Positions 43,246 to 54,326 of a DNA stretch of 64,000 nt are shown one piece after another. This stretch comes from Orientallactaga sibirica (Eukaryota; Chordata; Mammalia; Rodentia; Dipodidae), in NCBI GenBank assembly GCA_036365145.1, contig JAEOAD010002231.1, positions 62,001 to 126,000 on the forward strand. Direction: 5' to 3'. A program made the translations under genes and the position numbers. Position 1 is the first letter of the stretch. Each line of letters starts with the position of its first letter. The notes below the pieces were generated by a model. That model saw nothing but the letters and a program-made list of their open reading frames with translations. It made no database searches and was not told where the DNA came from.

Positions 43246-45055
43246 CCTGAGGTGGCTCGCAAGAGCTTGGAGACAGGTTGCAAGGAGGAGTTGTTTGGAA
43301 CGAACTGCATCGCCCCATACACTTGTGGCTGTGGGGCCTGGGGCTGGCCCTCCTCCCGTTCCCTGCCTCTGTTGTTCTAAAGGACGGCCATCCTTATCAG
43401 TTTTGGAGCGGCAATCATTTGCCCAGTGCTTTCCCCTTTTACACCATGGGCAGAGACCAGGAGAATTATTTATAGACTGATTCTGATTTTTCTTTTTAGG
43501 GCAATTCCTTTTCATATGACCCACCTGACCACAAGAGAAGCATTTACCACTTTGTGCTGCTACTGCAGCCATTTGGAAAGGTATTCCTTGCAAGGCAGCA
43601 GCCATCGCTATTCCCTGATTATATCCTGCATCTATATCTGCACAAAGTCGAATATAACCTTGCAGATCAGTCTTTTTCCTGTAAGGCCGGATAGCAGCTT
43701 TACAGGCAGTGTTAGCATTTTCAAAAGCTAATTGTTTCACAAAGTCTATACCAGCACCAGCATCCCCAAATACTCTGCCTGCAGTTTTTAACAAGTGGTC
43801 TACACACTCAGCATAGGGCTCATTAGGTCCTTGAATAATTTTTGTTAAATTTTCTCCTATTGCTTCCCCTTTGGAAGGAAGAGTTGTCCACGCTCTCCAA
43901 GCTGCAGTGGCAATTTGCTGATAAACTGCAGCAGGATAAATTCTTTGATTATTATTTCCAGTATAATTTCCTTCTCCTGTTAACATATCTGTATTCCATG
44001 CTGCGTTTCCTGCTTGCTGATTCATAAGAGCAGTTTTTTTACAAAGATCATAAAATTCTACCTTCCACAACAAATCATCCCCTCCTGATAGGCATGCCTT
44101 ACATAATGTTTTCCAATCATCAGGGGTAAGGATCTTCTGTGACAAAGCTTCTACAATAGACATGGTAAAAGGAGCAGTAGGACCATACTGACTAGCAGCT
44201 AGCTTCAATTCCTTGATTTCCTTAAAGTTAAACTGAACATGCTGTCTCATAGCCTGGCCATTATTGTCTGTAAATTCAGTGACAGGGCATGCTAAAGAAA
44301 AATCTTGAGCGCCTTCTTCTCCTGACTCTACTGCCTTTCTAATAACATTCTCTAAAGGAGAACAATCAAAAACGGGACGAGCAGGATTAAGGGATGAAAC
44401 ATGTGTAATGGATGGATTAAATTCTCCTCTTTTAACTCGCTCTAATTCTCTAATTTCTGTCTTTCTTTTTCTAATTGTAGCTGTTCTCGAAGATTATCTA
44501 CTTCCTCTTTCAATTCTGCCACGAAAACCTGGTTAGGCGGCAAAGGAGGGGGAGCAGTAGGAGGAGCAGGCCCCCAGTCAGAATGATACTTAGCAGCTTC
44601 CTCCTCTAACTCCTCAGCTTCTTCCTCATCTAAATCATCATCACCATCAGCTATATTTAATGATTGCAATTCTTTATTAAGTTGTTGATAGGTTGCTGGT
44701 TCTTCAGAGGCATGACTTCTTATGTCATCCATAATTTCCCTAGTATGATCTAACATCTGTTTTACTAGGCTATCCTTGGTTCCAGAGCCTAGAGCATCCT
44801 TAATCAAAGACCACAAAGAAAAAGCTATCACAGCACCTTTTGCGGTCCCTGTGCATGAAGAAAAGCATTTAAATCTTTACCAAATCTGTCCCATGTTTCT
44901 GAATCAACTTCTCCCTGTTCTATAAACCAGGGACTGGCTTTATTTACAAAATCAAAAAATTTACTCAAAGAATTAGGTTCTATCCCAATTCCTTGTGCCT
45001 TAAAAAGATCTCGAGCTACAGAGATGAGAGCCTTTTTGCTTTTTGCCTGTCCCAT
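43245..45055 (-). pseudogene. gag: gag: matrix, capsid, nucleocapsid, broken
   Basis: Gag is the structural polyprotein. It starts at 45,055 with Met-Gly followed by basic residues, a myristoylation-type matrix start. The matrix piece ends at 44,828. A second, acidic and proline-rich piece runs 44,831-44,442 in another frame. The capsid-nucleocapsid piece is 44,250-43,135 (371 codons). The capsid major homology region is readable (QGPNEPYAECVDHL, about 43,835). Two zinc knuckles of the CX2CX4HX4C form follow (CFSCGQVGHMKRNC and CPWCKRGKHWANDC, about 43,560-43,400). There are at least two frameshifts upstream of capsid, and the last frame runs on into dUTPase. Confidence 0.92.
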
Positions 45056-45168
45056 ATCACCAACTTACTTGGTTTGGAGTTGAGAGCGGGCAGCCTCCAC
45101 GAACCCCACAATTTTTGTTTGCGCGCTTTCACTGGTTGGCATTCCTCGCGGAAGACCCTCGTGCTCAG

Positions 45169-45186
45169 GTCCCTGTTTGGGAGCAA
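45169..45186 (-). promoter_or_regulatory. ERV primer binding site, tRNA-Lys3-like, degenerate
   Basis: On the minus strand 'ttgctcccaaacagggac' agrees with the tRNA-Lys3 primer site at about 15 of 18 positions and sits three bases after the LTR end. Confidence 0.7.
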
Positions 45187-45189
45187 AGC

Positions 45190-45573
45190 TGTGCCGACCC
45201 GCGGCACGACTTTGAACGGGCCCCCTGAGAGGGGGCTGGAATGATCCTAGGACAAGAGCACAAAGAATGGAGCCAAGACAAATGCTGATCAAGGCTCAAA
45301 GTTTATTGCAAAAGTCTCAGCTTATATATTAGTAAGCAAAACAAAGAAGCTCCTGAGAGCAGAGACCTTGTTCCAGTTACACAGCTGCACAGAGAGGGAA
45401 CCTCAGATAAATGTCTATCAATAATATTTCTTGTGGCTAAACACTCTGATCTTGACAAATTTCTCTCATCAGGCTGGAAAATATTACAATCTTTGTCTCA
45501 GCAAACTCCCTTAAAGCCTTAGGCTGTCAGCCAAGTATTTTGTGCACAAAGCAAGGTCAAGAAATAACCAACA
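45190..45573 (-). mobile_element. 5' LTR
   Basis: On the minus strand it begins 'tgttggttatttcttgac', runs through aataaa (complement of about 45,302) and a GC-rich U5 to 'gtcggcaca'. Relative to the 3' LTR, 19 bases just inside the left terminus are missing while the TG remains. Copies align from 45,262 to 45,571. Confidence 0.85.
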
Positions 45574-46024
45574 TTCCATGCAACCTTGCTTTTTGGATAT
45601 CAACATCAATCTAGAGGTGAGCCTAAATGAGGCATTCATCCATTCCAAAGAGAACCTTATTCTGTGCCAAACACTGTCCCTGGGTTTGTGAAGACTGCAG
45701 GTAGATTGAAACATGTCCTTGAGTCAAAGCTTGTAGAGATGGCAGGAGGGAAATGATGGTAGAAGCTGGGAAATTTTTAGTAGGTACATTTCATGAACAT
45801 ATAGAAAATATATTATATAATATATCATATATATGGTTCAGAAGTTAAAGGAGCTTTCTTGCAAAGCCTATTGACTTGGGTTAGATTCCTAGTACCCATG
45901 TAGAGCCAGATATACAAAGTGGAGCATGTATCTGGAGTTTGTTTGCAGTGAACATCAGGAGGCCCAGGTGCACCCATTCTCACTTTCATTCTCTCCATCT
46001 GTGGTAGTTTGAGTGGCTGTCCTC

Positions 46025-46373
46025 TGTGGTGATTTGATTCAGGTGTCCCCCATAAACTTAAATGTTCTGAATGCTATGTTCCCAGCTGATGAAAATTTGG
46101 AAACTAACACCTTCTGGAGGCAGTGTACTGTTGGGGGTGGGCTTATGGGTATTATAGCCAGTTTCTCCTTGCCAGTGTTGGGCACTCTTTCCTGTTCCTA
46201 CTGTCTACCTTATGTTGGTCAGGTGGTGATTTCCACCCTCTGCTTATGCCATCATTTTCGCCTGCCATTATGGAGCTTCCCCTCGAGTCTGCAAGCCAAA
46301 ATAAACCTTTTTCCCCCCACAAGCTGCTCTTGGTCGGGTGATTTCTGCCAGCAATGCGACCCTGACTGCAACA
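46025..46373 (+). mobile_element. MaLR-like LTR nested in an LTR
   Basis: Begins 'tgtggtgatttgattcaggt', ends 'gactgcaaca'. It resembles the LTR at 3,439 ('gtccccataaactcttgtgt' versus 'gtcccccataaacttaaatg'). Flanks 'tcctc' / 'tcccc' fit a 5-base duplication with one change. Confidence 0.8.
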
Positions 46374-46521
46374 TCCCCCATAGATTGAGGAGTCTTATTC
46401 AAGGTGTAACTTGGATTTTCAGCTGCCTGGCTGGAGGAGGTGTCACTATGGATGGACCCTAGGGGTCCAGCCCTAAGGTGTGTTTGGGGTGGATCTGAAT
46501 TCCAGCCAAAATATGCAGAGT

Positions 46522-46703
46522 GGGGCTGGAGAGATGGCTTAGCGGTTAAGGCGCCTGCCTGCCAAACCTAAGAACACCTGTTGGATTCTCCAGGTCCCAT
46601 GTTTAGCCAGACATAAAGTGATGTAAGGGTGCAATGCTGCACTTGCCCACAAGGGGGCACATTCATTTGCAGTGTGCCCTATCTCTCTCTTTCTCTATCC
46701 TTC

Positions 46704-46734
<31 letters not shown>

Positions 46735-46751
46735 AAAAAAAAAAAAAAAAG
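46522..46751 (+). mobile_element. tRNA-derived B2-like SINE nested in LTR
   Basis: Forward long-body copy in the outer MaLR-like LTR. Flanks 'atatgcagagtg' / 'atatgtaaagtg'. Confidence 0.95.
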
Positions 46752-47176
46752 ATATGTAAAGTGCTTGAGCTCTGCCTGGAGTTCCTGGAATGTGCTCCAT
46801 TATGCTACTGGTGGTGGTATTTCTCTCTGTATGAACCTGTGAAAGGGGGCCAGTTTCTTCTGCCCTTATGGAACTTCCCCTGGATCTATATCCTTCAATA
46901 AATCCTGTTCCTCCCATAAACTCTGCCTGGTTTGGAAGCTCATCCCAGCAACATGTAGCTGACTATGACACCATCTCTCCTTCAAATTAATATAGAAATA
47001 TAAAAAACATAGAGGCCATGGAAGGTAGAGCATGCAATAGAAGAAGAGAGGAGAGAATGTTAGTGGAAGGAGGGGCTAAGAGAGATACAGAAGTTAAGGC
47101 TACCAACTCTAGATGTGGGACCTGCACACCTGCTGATGAGAAGGCAGCAAGATACTGGGATTATAAATACCACATT

Positions 47177-47326
47177 GGCTGGGTGTGGTGGGGTACATCT
47201 TTAATCCCAGCACTTGGGAGGCTAAGGTATGATAATTACTGTGAATTTGAGGCCACCCTGAGACTCCATAGTGAATTCCAGATTAGCCTGGGCTAGAATG
47301 AGACCATACATTAAAAACAAAAACAA
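47177..47326 (+). mobile_element. B1 SINE
   Basis: Forward B1 ('ggctgggtgtggtggggtac'); 'acattg' before it recurs after the next SINE (47,581), so that SINE probably landed in this B1's tail. Confidence 0.9.
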
Positions 47327-47344
47327 AACAGAAAGGGGGGGGGG

Positions 47345-47578
47345 AGCTGGAGAGATGGCTTAGCAGTAAAGACACTTGCCTGCAAAGTCAAAGGACCCTG
47401 GTTCGATTCCCCAAGACCCACATAAGCCAGATGCACAAGGTGGCACATGCGTCTGGAGTTTGTTCACAGTGGTTGCAGACCCTGGTGTGCCCACTCTCTC
47501 CCTCCCCCTGGTCTCTCTCTATCTCTCTTTATCTGCCTCTCTCTCTCTCTCAAATAAGTAAATAAATTAATTTAAAAA
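47345..47578 (+). mobile_element. tRNA-derived B2-like SINE
   Basis: Forward copy preceded by a G-run; CT-rich body and tail 'caaataagtaaataaattaa'. Confidence 0.95.
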
Positions 47579-47617
47579 ACACATTGAGTTATCACTAAGG
47601 ATCATCCCATTTCTATA

Positions 47618-47805
47618 ATGTTTTTATCTATTTGAGAGAGAGAGAGAAAGAGGCAGATAGAGAAAGAGAGAATGGGTGTGCCAGGGCCTCTAGCCACTGC
47701 AAATGAACTCCAGGTGCATGTGCCACCTTGTGCATCTGGGAATTGAACCTGGGTCCTTTGGCTTTGCCACCAAGTACCTTTACCACTAAGCAATCTCTCC
47801 AGCCT
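47618..47805 (-). mobile_element. tRNA-derived B2-like SINE
   Basis: Flanked by 'ggatcatcccattt' / 'ggatcaccccattt'. Confidence 0.95.
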
Positions 47806-47929
47806 GGATCACCCCATTTCAAATCTGCTGTGTTCCTGCTGCTCTTTGAGTTCCAAGATCCAGGGTTCTTATTTTCTAGTAAATTATAATAATTACAACA
47901 AATGTTCATGGAAGAAGGAAAATTATTAT

Positions 47930-48127
47930 TTCATGGAGATGCAGTCTTTCACTGAAGCCAGAGCTGCTGTTCTTCAGTCAGACTGGATGACTAAAGAGTC
48001 ACAGTGATTCTGCTGTGTCTGCTCCCCACAGAACTGGGGTTATAGGCATGAAGGCACTGGGGATTGAATTCAGGTCCTTAGGCTTTTGAGGTAAGCATTT
48101 TTATCTGCTGAGTCATCTCCCCAAGCC
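47930..48127 (-). mobile_element. B4-type SINE, diverged
   Basis: 'aactggggttataggcatga' and 'gagtcatctccccaagccc' match the antisense of a tRNA/B1 composite. Confidence 0.6.
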
Positions 48128-48305
48128 CTAGATTTGTTAATTTCTTTAGTGTAAATTTTCCCACCATAGCTGATTTCAAGCTCCTAACATGACATTGAGG
48201 ATGAAGCTGTGAGAAGATATAGTATTCAGAAGAGATGAAAAGCTGACCCACAATTAACTCTCCAATGTCAGTGTGTGCTTCCTCCATTAATTTTGATTGT
48301 ACATA

Positions 48306-48529
48306 TATATTTAAATTTATTTTTATTTGTTTGCAAGGAGGGGAAAGAGAGAAAAAGTGAGAGAGAAAGAGAGAGAGAATGGGTGCACCAAGGCCTCTAG
48401 CCACTGCAAATGAACTCCAGATGCATGCACCACTTTGTATATCTGGCTTTATGTGGGTACTGGGGAATCAAACCCAAGTCATTAGACATTGCAGGAAAAT
48501 GCCGTAACTGCCGAGCCATCTCTCATCCC
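48306..48529 (-). mobile_element. tRNA-derived B2-like SINE
   Basis: Reverse copy ending 'gagccatctctcatccc'. Confidence 0.92.
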
Positions 48530-49027
48530 TGATTCCATAATTTAAGTATAAAGTCCAGAACATAGTTGTTATATTTACATGTTAACTGAGTGAACTATGA
48601 GATGAGAAGTTAATTTTGGGTATAAGGGAAAATTTAATGTGAATGAAGGCTTTAGCATCTCATACCATCTTCCCAACGTATAGGAACTGTCACAACAGTA
48701 AAAACAGAAAACAGACAAATACCTAATTGGGATATTTTTTATCACTCTTTATTACATATTGCAAGAAATCAGACTATTTAAAAACAGACCGTTTTCAACA
48801 TAGCACTTTATGGCAATAAAACACTTTGCAAATCAATTTTATTGTTCCTCTGTAACCTCCAGAGGTAGTAGATATGCATTTCCTGTTTTCGTAGATGAAG
48901 AAAGCAAGGCATAAATAGATCCTCAAACTTTCACGAAGTGTTTGAATAGAAAACCTGGAATCAGGACCCGAGGCCTGGAATTTACACCTATAGTTGATTG
49001 GGTTATGTTTTCTGAAATAGGGTAATT
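48530..49027. other. unique DNA, no recognised feature
   Basis: Nothing recognised. Confidence 0.5.
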
Positions 49028-49040
49028 TAAAATGAGACTT

Positions 49041-49542
49041 TTTTTTGAGGCAAGCCCAACAGACTTCCTTTTTTTTTTTTTTTTTTTGAGAGAGAGAGAG
49101 AGAGGCAGAGACACAGAGAGAGAGACAGAGAATGGTCACACCAGTGGCCTCTCAGCTGCTACGAAGGAATTCCAGATGCGTGCACCCCCTTGTGGGCAAG
49201 TGTGGCATTGCACCTTTATGTCACTTTATGTCTGGCTAAATGTGGGACCTGGAGAATCAAACCGGTGTTCTTAGGCTTTGGCAGGCAGGTGCCTTAGTTG
49301 CTAAGCCATCTTTCCCGCCAAAGACTTCCTTTTTTATGTGAGAGTGAGAGAGAGAGAGAGTGTGAGAGAGAATTAGCACTCCAGGGCCTTCAGCCACTGC
49401 AATCAAACCCCCTCGTGTGCATGTGTGACCTTGTGTGCTTGCATCACTGAGTGTCTGGCTTACGTGGGACCTGGAGAGTTGAACATGAGTCCTTAGGCTT
49501 CGCAGGTAAGTGCCTTAAGCACTAAGCCATCTCTGTAGCCCT
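49041..49542 (-). mobile_element. tRNA-derived B2-like SINE, split by another
   Basis: Outer insertion flanked by 'taaaatgagactt' at 49,028-49,040 and 49,543-49,555. A second SINE (49,074-49,320) sits in its tail. Confidence 0.85.
49074..49320 (-). mobile_element. tRNA-derived B2-like SINE, nested
   Basis: Long-body reverse copy flanked by 'agacttcctttttt' (about 49,060 and 49,323), inside the tail of the outer SINE. Confidence 0.92.
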
Positions 49543-49555
49543 AAAATGAGACTTC

Positions 49556-50699
49556 AAATGCCTTGGTCTACAGGGATGACTATGCTTTCTACTGGCATAG
49601 TGTACGATACTTGCCATGTCTCTTCTTGACAGCTCTGCTCTTCACTGGGTGCCTGCTGGAAGGGCCATGCTTTCTACCATATTCCTGAAGCCACACATAG
49701 CTGCCAAGCTTGGAGGTAGACACCACACCCAGGGGTGCCAATCCATAAATTGACCTGTGGTCTAAACATAACAGGCCCATCATACACTTTCTCTTCAGCA
49801 TTTAGAGAATGGGGGCTAAAAGTTAAACAAGATGCTAGCAAGGCATGGGGGATTGTGGGTGAAGTTATGAGAGCAGAATTTACTAGTAAGCAGATGGCTT
49901 GACTTAGAGAACAGGTAGAGGGGTTTGGTAAGAAAGTAATGAAAGGAAAACAAATCAATGTTCAGGAAAAATGAACACGCACCATGGGAAATGGACCATG
50001 TAGCACCAGAGAGGAAGAGAGTGGTCAGTTTCTGGGACTGCTTTGGTGACTGGCAGCTTTCCGGCTTCCACCCATGGATACATGTACAGGGTCTGCTGCA
50101 TGGAGCAGGAACTCTGCATTAGTGACTTAGCCCAACGGGACTTTGTAGTCTTCCCAAAGCAAGAAGTCTGGAAGGCAAGCAGCCGAGGCCCGTGGCAGGG
50201 CCCACAGCATTAGGGGCATACCCAGCATCGTTAGCATTCCACTTCACCAGCCAGGACATGTAGCCTTTGGTATTTGTTATATCATGACTTCCAGTCTCAC
50301 ATCTACTGTCATGTCAGAAGAAGAGGAAAGTCATGGAGAGATGTGTTTTCCATATGTGTTTCTCATATATAAGGACCAGGCATGTACAATTTCCTCCAGA
50401 GGATTCTGCTGTCACTGATCTGACTCCACAGAGCAGAATGGTTAAGAAATACAACTTTAACCCAATCCCTTTCCCCCACCCCCCCAAGGACAAAACTGGG
50501 CATCCAGTTAATACAGAAAAAAAGAAAACATTAAGCAAGCAATTGGCAATGGCTTTCCAGTCGACCTATCCCTACACCCCATCACCTGGGTAACTTAAAC
50601 CAGTCTTCAGAGCTAGCATGGACGTGACATGCTCTATTGGCCAATGGGAAGGTGTTTCAGCCATTGGCCATATAATTGTGTTCTTTCTTTTTTCTCTTT
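49556..50699. other. unique DNA
   Basis: Frames up to 94 codons (49,674-49,958, minus) without recognisable product; no repeat recognised. Confidence 0.45.
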
Positions 50700-50800
50700 G
50701 ATTTTTTTGAGGTAGGGTTTCACTCTAGGCTAAGCTGACCTGGATTTCACTATGAAGTCTTAGGGTGGCCTTGAATCCACAGGGATTGATCTTCCTACTG
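50700..50800 (-). mobile_element. B1 SINE fragment
   Basis: Tail-side half of a reverse B1 ('ttgaggtagggtttcactct'); the other half is missing. Confidence 0.8.
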
Positions 50801-50924
50801 TTGTTTTCTTCTTCGAGCAAATCTAGCTGGCGTTCTTCAGACAAATGCTAGCTTGTTTTTAAAAATTCCCAAGCACTGGTTGTGGCAATATCATGTTATA
50901 CAAAACTAACTTAATTACATTTTT

Positions 50925-51156
50925 TTAATTTAAATTTTTTTTTATTTTGGAGAGAGACACAGAGAGAGACAGAGAGGGAGGGAGAGAGAGGAGGACAGAG
51001 AGATGGAAGTCTCTCAGCTGCTGCGAAATCCAGATGTGGCCTTGTGGGCTAGCCACTGCACTTTGCATCTGGCTAAACATGGGACCTGGAGATTGGAATC
51101 AACGTTCTTAGGCTTAGGAGGCAGGCGCCTTAACCACTAAGCCATCTCTCCAGCCC
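50925..51156 (-). mobile_element. tRNA-derived B2-like SINE
   Basis: First of two in series; 'cttaattacattttt' at 50,910-50,924 and 51,157-51,171. Confidence 0.95.
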
Positions 51157-51171
51157 CTTAATTACATTTTT

Positions 51172-51348
51172 ATTTTTTATTTATTTATTAGAGACAAAAA
51201 GAGGGAGGGAGAGAGGGGAGAGTGAGAATGGGCGCACCAAGGCCTCTAGCTGCTGCAAATGAACTCCAGATCACAGCTCCCTTGTGCATCTGGCCATGGG
51301 ACCTTAACAGGCCTGTGCCTTAACAGCTAAGCCATCTCTCCTTAATTA
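51172..51348 (-). mobile_element. tRNA-derived B2-like SINE
   Basis: Second in series; 'cttaattacattttt' at 51,157-51,171 and 51,349-51,363, with an extra partial 'cttaattact' before the last. Confidence 0.93.
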
Positions 51349-51507
51349 CTTAATTACATTTTTAAAAATCAGACTGCAAGGTAGGGAAATGCTATATAGA
51401 GTGTTTTGATTTAACACATTTATTTAATAAACTCTTGTCATTGTGAAAAGATTGTGTGATTTGAATTGATGATAGTAGGATATCTAAATATAAAGATAGT
51501 TCAATAT

Positions 51508-51702
51508 ATTGGTGCTAGAAAGATGGCTTAGTGGTAAGGTGCTTGCCTATGAAGCCTAGGGACCCATGTTTGATTACCCAGTACACACATAAGTCAAATG
51601 CACATGGTAGCTCATACACCTGGAGTTCGTTTACAATGGCTAAAGGCCCTGGTGTGCCTATTCTTTCTCTCTCAAATAAATAAATAAAACTTTTAAAAAA
51701 AA
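51508..51702 (+). mobile_element. tRNA-derived B2-like SINE
   Basis: Forward, diverged copy ('ggtgctagaaagatggctta'), tail 'caaataaataaataaaac'. Confidence 0.9.
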
Positions 51703-52845
51703 TTAAAGATGATTAAATATAACTGACAAAACTGAGGCAATCAGGAGACAACATATACCTACCTTCTACCCCATTTCCCCTCCTCAACAACCGCACCCAG
51801 GAATGTGACCTTCTTGCTTGTGTGTGACAGGTTATCTCAGTCCCACGTCTCTGTCTATGCCCCGGAATCCACCAGTTGTTTTAACAACTCTCCCCTTCTT
51901 CTCCTACATTGTCAGTTGTTCCCTGTCTATCGTATAGTTCCCATCTGCATTGACACACACTGTCAGTACTCTGAGAACTCTCTGCAGCCATGGGGAGGCT
52001 CCCGGAAGTGGCCCTCCGGGGCCACTCTTCTGTGGATGTGTCCTCTGCACAGGTCCTTGCGCATAGGACCTCGGTGGAGGCCTCTCCGAGCACTCCTGCA
52101 GCCTTGGCTGCTCCACTCTTGCGCTCTGTGAGTCTTTCTGCCGCGGCCTCCCTGACTTCTCCATGCTGTCTCCCCACACGGTGCCATGCCTGGGAACTGT
52201 CCTTAGGCACTCTGGGGGACCATCATAAGGAAAGAGTGTCATGTTTCCTCATGCCGTGTTGCCTGCATCTGAAAGCTCCATGCGTTCTGACTAGGTTGCA
52301 GTCCTTTAAGGTGGGAGGGAAAACAGGTTCTAGTACTTCATCTTGACCGGAAGTGAGGCCTTTCCTTCATACCATAAACCCACGTCAGTGAACATTCTGC
52401 CCCAGTGGATCCCCTGAGCCGTCTTGTCTGAGTCATCCTTGTCTTTGGCTTGTCCCCACCTGACCTTGGGACCACACTGCCCGGGCTCGGCTGGGCTCTT
52501 CCAGTGAGTCCGGTCCCTTGGCTTTCGGAATAACCCTGCCTTATCTTTCTTACTGGTTGCTCTTCTCCCAATTCTTTCCCACTTCTCCTTTCTTTGCTCA
52601 ACCTCTGGGTGTCTGGGTGCTCAGTCTTGGGGCTCCCTTTTTACACAATTGACACTCTCTCCTTCTTGAGCTCCCCAGTTGGTCTGCAGGCAGCCAACTC
52701 AAGCCCTGAACATGGGACTTGCTACTCCACAGCTCCCTTCTTACCTCTAGCTACTAGCTAGACCAGCATGGTCCATGCCAAACCTCTCAGCTTCATCTGA
52801 GCTTGCTCCACCTGCAGTTTTGCTCAGCTCTCCCCCTCTCCCTCT
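51703..52845. other. unique, locally GC-rich DNA
   Basis: 51,960-52,250 is GC-rich with several CpGs and overlapping frames of 108-118 codons on both strands (for example 51,990-52,346 + and 51,904-52,242 -). Open frames in all phases reflect composition; no product is recognised. Confidence 0.45.
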
Positions 52846-52989
52846 TGTTTTATTGAGGTAGGGTCTTGCTCTAGCCCAGGCTGACCTGGAATTCACTATG
52901 TACTCTCACGGTGGCTTTGAACTCACAGCAATCCTCCCACCTCTGCCTCCCAAGTGCTGGGATTAAAGTTGTGCCTCACCACACCAGGC
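52846..52989 (-). mobile_element. B1 SINE
   Basis: Reverse B1 with moderate divergence. Confidence 0.92.
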
Positions 52990-53067
52990 AGTCAGCTCTC
53001 TTGCTAATAGCTCTGCCCTTCCAATTGTTCAGGCCAAAAAATTGTTAGGCCAAAAAACTGTCAATAA

Positions 53068-53263
53068 TTTAATTTTTAAAAATCTTTATTTGTTTGCAAA
53101 TGGCGGGGAGGAGAGGAAGGCACCAGGATCTCTTGCCACTATAAACGAACTCCAGATATATGTGCCACTTTGTCCATCTGGCTTTATGTGGGCGCTGGGG
53201 AATCAAACCCCAGTTTGTCCGGCTTTGCAAGAGTCTCTAACCACTGAGCAATCTGTTCAGCCC
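53068..53263 (-). mobile_element. tRNA-derived B2-like SINE, diverged
   Basis: Reverse copy without the usual GA tract; flanks share 'aataattt'. Confidence 0.88.
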
Positions 53264-54326
53264 TGTGAATAATTTTTGATTTCTGTTTTTCTCTTATACT
53301 TCATATCTCATTTATGAGGAAACCTTTTGAGTTTACCCTCACAATTATGCAGTCTGGCCAGTTTCATCTCCTCCACCATGACCCTAGTACTGAGTTGCCT
53401 TGTCTTTTTCCCAGTGCCTGCAGGAGGTGAGAAGGAGGAATTTGTTGAGTCTATTGACAGTTCAGCTTATGGATACTGTGGTGCGCCTGCCTTGTACCTG
53501 GTGGCTTACTTAGATATTGAGTACGGGGCAAAGAAGAGACCATGTGAGATCAAAACTCCTTGTTTGTGTGAAAGAGAATCAGTTCATTCCAGCTCATGCC
53601 CACACCATTCCACAGGTACGGTGATGGGGAGGGACCATTTATTTCCCAAATGTAAAGACATATTCACAGTGTGAATGCAGTAAGATTAAACCATAGCATA
53701 TTGTATTTTGCCCTTATTTGGAAGAGCACATGTTAACTCACAGGAAAACTTGTCACTGTGCAGTTTGGAAGAAGTCTGTTTAGACAAACCATACAGCTTA
53801 ATTTGGAAATAATTCAGAGACACTTCTGATAGGTGTCAAAATAATAATGGATGGTGAGTGGATAGGAAAGGGTTAAAGGGAAATTGCCATGGTCATAATT
53901 TTCTGGAGCCAGAGCTGCCCCATCCCTTATTCTTTGTCTGACTAAATGGGGAGGCAGCATGGGACATACTGCAATTCACTTGGGTACTGTCTGACCTCAT
54001 TTCAAATCCTGTGCATTCCTGTCAATTGTGAGACTGTGGACTAGTTATTGCATTAACTGCTGAGTTTTGGCTTTGACCCCATTAAGAACATTATGGAGAT
54101 AATATAGACACAGCCAAGTATGGTTATGCTTCCTAAAAAGGAGAGTTCCCTTCTCCTTTCTGGAACTAGAGAAGAGAACTTTCTGGAGTGACTGGTGGAC
54201 TATGGCTAGTCTGTTCTCCAGTGAAAGAAATGAGCCACTTAAGGTAGGATGTAAATCCAATGCATTCTTTCTCTTCCCTCTTCCCCTTCCTTCCTCCCTC
54301 TCTCTCTTCCTTCCCCCCTCCCTTTT
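53264..54326. other. unique DNA
   Basis: Holds a 115-codon + frame (53,327-53,674) with no recognised domain and an ordinary AT-rich context. Confidence 0.45.

Larger units (their letters stand above)
37541..45573 (-). mobile_element. class II (betaretrovirus-like) provirus, defective
   Basis: An 8 kb provirus on the minus strand with the standard order LTR, primer site, gag, dUTPase, protease, RT-RNase H, integrase, env, polypurine tract, LTR. Assignment to class II rests on the dUTPase upstream of protease, the G-patch-like segment after protease, two Cys-His knuckles in Gag, YMDD in RT and the Lys-type primer site. Every gene has stops or frameshifts, so it cannot replicate. The LTRs differ by roughly 16-18 changes over 309 aligned bases (about 5-6%, by eye). 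No target duplication is visible. Confidence 0.93.
46000..46970 (+). mobile_element. MaLR-like LTR, itself interrupted
   Basis: Outer LTR: 46,000-46,024 ('tgtggtagtttgagtggctg') and 46,374-46,970, ending 'gactatgaca'. It is homologous to the LTR at 6,287-6,656. Perfect 5-base duplication 'ccatc' at 45,995-45,999 and 46,971-46,975. It contains a second LTR and a SINE. Confidence 0.85.
45830..46999 (+). mobile_element. tRNA-derived B2-like SINE split by an LTR
   Basis: Body 'ggagcatgtatctggagttt' at about 45,922 and a CT-rich tail that stops at 45,999 and resumes at 46,971 ('ccatctctccttcaaattaa'). The LTR in between is flanked by a perfect 'ccatc' duplication. Confidence 0.8.

Noticed and set aside
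51881..52346. Overlapping frames of 100-118 codons on both strands as a gene
   Set aside because: Several phases are open at once in a GC-rich patch, no domain is recognisable and no flanking gene signals are seen.
53327..53674. 115-codon + frame as a secreted protein (hydrophobic start)
   Set aside because: No homology recognised and the hydrophobic start alone is weak evidence; left as unique DNA.
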